Of a stretch of 64,000 nucleotides of DNA, positions 63,637-64,000 are shown in pieces. Made by a program: the position numbers and the translations under genes. The stretch is from Novosphingobium sp. RL4 (GTDB lineage Bacteria; Pseudomonadota; Alphaproteobacteria; Sphingomonadales; Sphingomonadaceae). The stretch is from the NCBI RefSeq assembly GCF_035658495.1, contig NZ_CP141944.1, forward strand, positions 2,196,001 through 2,260,000, in the 5' to 3' direction. Under the pieces are notes generated by a model that was not told where the DNA came from, searched no databases, and saw only the letters and a program-made list of their open reading frames with translations. How positions within the stretch are numbered: the stretch's first letter is position 1; each line of letters starts with the position of its first letter.

Positions 63637-64000
63637 ATGAGCACCGACGACGACAGCCGCTTCCGCCCGAAGCCCGGCCGCATCCGCTCCGATGCGTCGA
63701 AGGCCGGTCAGGCCAAGAGCTTCCTCACCAAGGTCAGGAAGATCGCCCGCCAGCATGGCGCGGCCTCCGGTCGGGTCTCGCGCGGCAGCGCCGGAGCATC
63801 CGGCAAGCCGGGCCGCAATGGCGCGGTCGCCTCCGGTCGGGGCGTCAAGCGTGGGCGTGGCGCAGCCTTCGTTCGTTCGCGCAACCTGTCGAACGGCTGG
63901 AGCCATCGCCAGCCCGGCAGCCGTCGCGTCATCGTCAAATCGCGCTCCGTCCGCGCCGCCGGCAAGAGCGGCAAGGCCGCCGCCCATCTGCGCTACATCC
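63637..64000 (+). CDS. Relaxase/mobilization nuclease (RlxS/VirD2-like), truncated at window end
   Basis: The first 121 codons of a relaxase. The N-terminus SRFRPKPGRIRSDASKAG, the very basic stretch with SRNLSNGWSHRQPGSRR, and SGKAAAHLRYI are typical of the relaxase-plus-DUF3363 proteins of alphaproteobacterial conjugative elements. The catalytic tyrosine and DUF3363 lie beyond the window. It follows the transglycosylase after the oriT-like region. Confidence 0.85.
   Translation, partial: MSTDDDSRFRPKPGRIRSDASKAGQAKSFLTKVRKIARQHGAASGRVSRGSAGASGKPGRNGAVASGRGVKRGRGAAFVRSRNLSNGWSHRQPGSRRVIVKSRSVRAAGKSGKAAAHLRYI

Noticed and set aside
63341..63640. 99-codon frame between the transglycosylase and the relaxase
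   Set aside because: It overlaps the previous stop by ATGA, which is tempting, but composition is Gly/Arg-rich without any family and it covers the inverted repeats of the oriT candidate.

Overview
The window is high-G+C DNA from an alphaproteobacterium, most likely a sphingomonad (Sphingobium/Novosphingobium type). I infer this from the gene order radA-cvpA-IscU-like-MFS-alr, the PhaR regulator, a pdhC-thioesterase-lpdA cluster, a DUF6481-type protein and the general codon use. No genus marker is present, so the genus is not fixed.

Bases 1-23 kb are ordinary chromosome: a truncated patatin-like phospholipase, radA, cvpA, an IscU-like protein, an MFS symporter, alr, phaR, a eukaryote/archaeal-like proS, an M28 peptidase, a TSUP exporter, rnr, a universal stress protein, the PDH E2/thioesterase/E3 cluster, acs, a spermidine-synthase-fold protein and rsgA. 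Several clean rho-independent terminators separate these units.

Bases 23.2-30.5 kb hold one tightly coupled five-gene operon: SWIM zinc finger, DUF5691, MoxR-type AAA ATPase, DUF5682 and VWA. It resembles the uncharacterised E. coli yehL/M/P/Q locus with an extra DUF5691 subunit. Biochemically this is the least understood machine in the window.

Bases 30.4-50.8 kb are an accessory zone. It starts with secreted cupin, carboxymuconolactone decarboxylase and hydrolase genes and an orphan MreB-like actin. A glycoside hydrolase GH9/DUF1080/Dabb operon with a divergent TetR regulator follows; its GH9 gene is split by an IS407-type insertion with a 4-bp target duplication. Next is an IS graveyard (IS3 remnant, intact IS30-type element, IS1182-like remnant, broken MarR copy) that includes a strikingly AT-rich foreign gene. 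The zone ends with a MarR-controlled redox cluster, an amidohydrolase and a LysR regulator.

Bases 51.2 kb to the right edge are the core of an integrative/conjugative element or related plasmid of the ICEMlSym type. It carries ParB-like, DUF736, DUF932, a DUF6499/DUF2285 activator (FseA-like) split by a probable +1 ribosomal frameshift, an excisionase-like HTH (RdfS-like), RepA, ParA, a ribbon-helix-helix protein, DUF2840, the TraF peptidase, a second DUF736, a lytic transglycosylase and the start of a relaxase. Regulatory DNA here is unusually structured: two copies of a roughly 300-bp leader ending in a 30-bp dyad, and tandem inverted repeats in front of the excisionase-like gene. No integrase, attachment site or trb/virB genes are visible, so ICE versus plasmid cannot be settled from this window.
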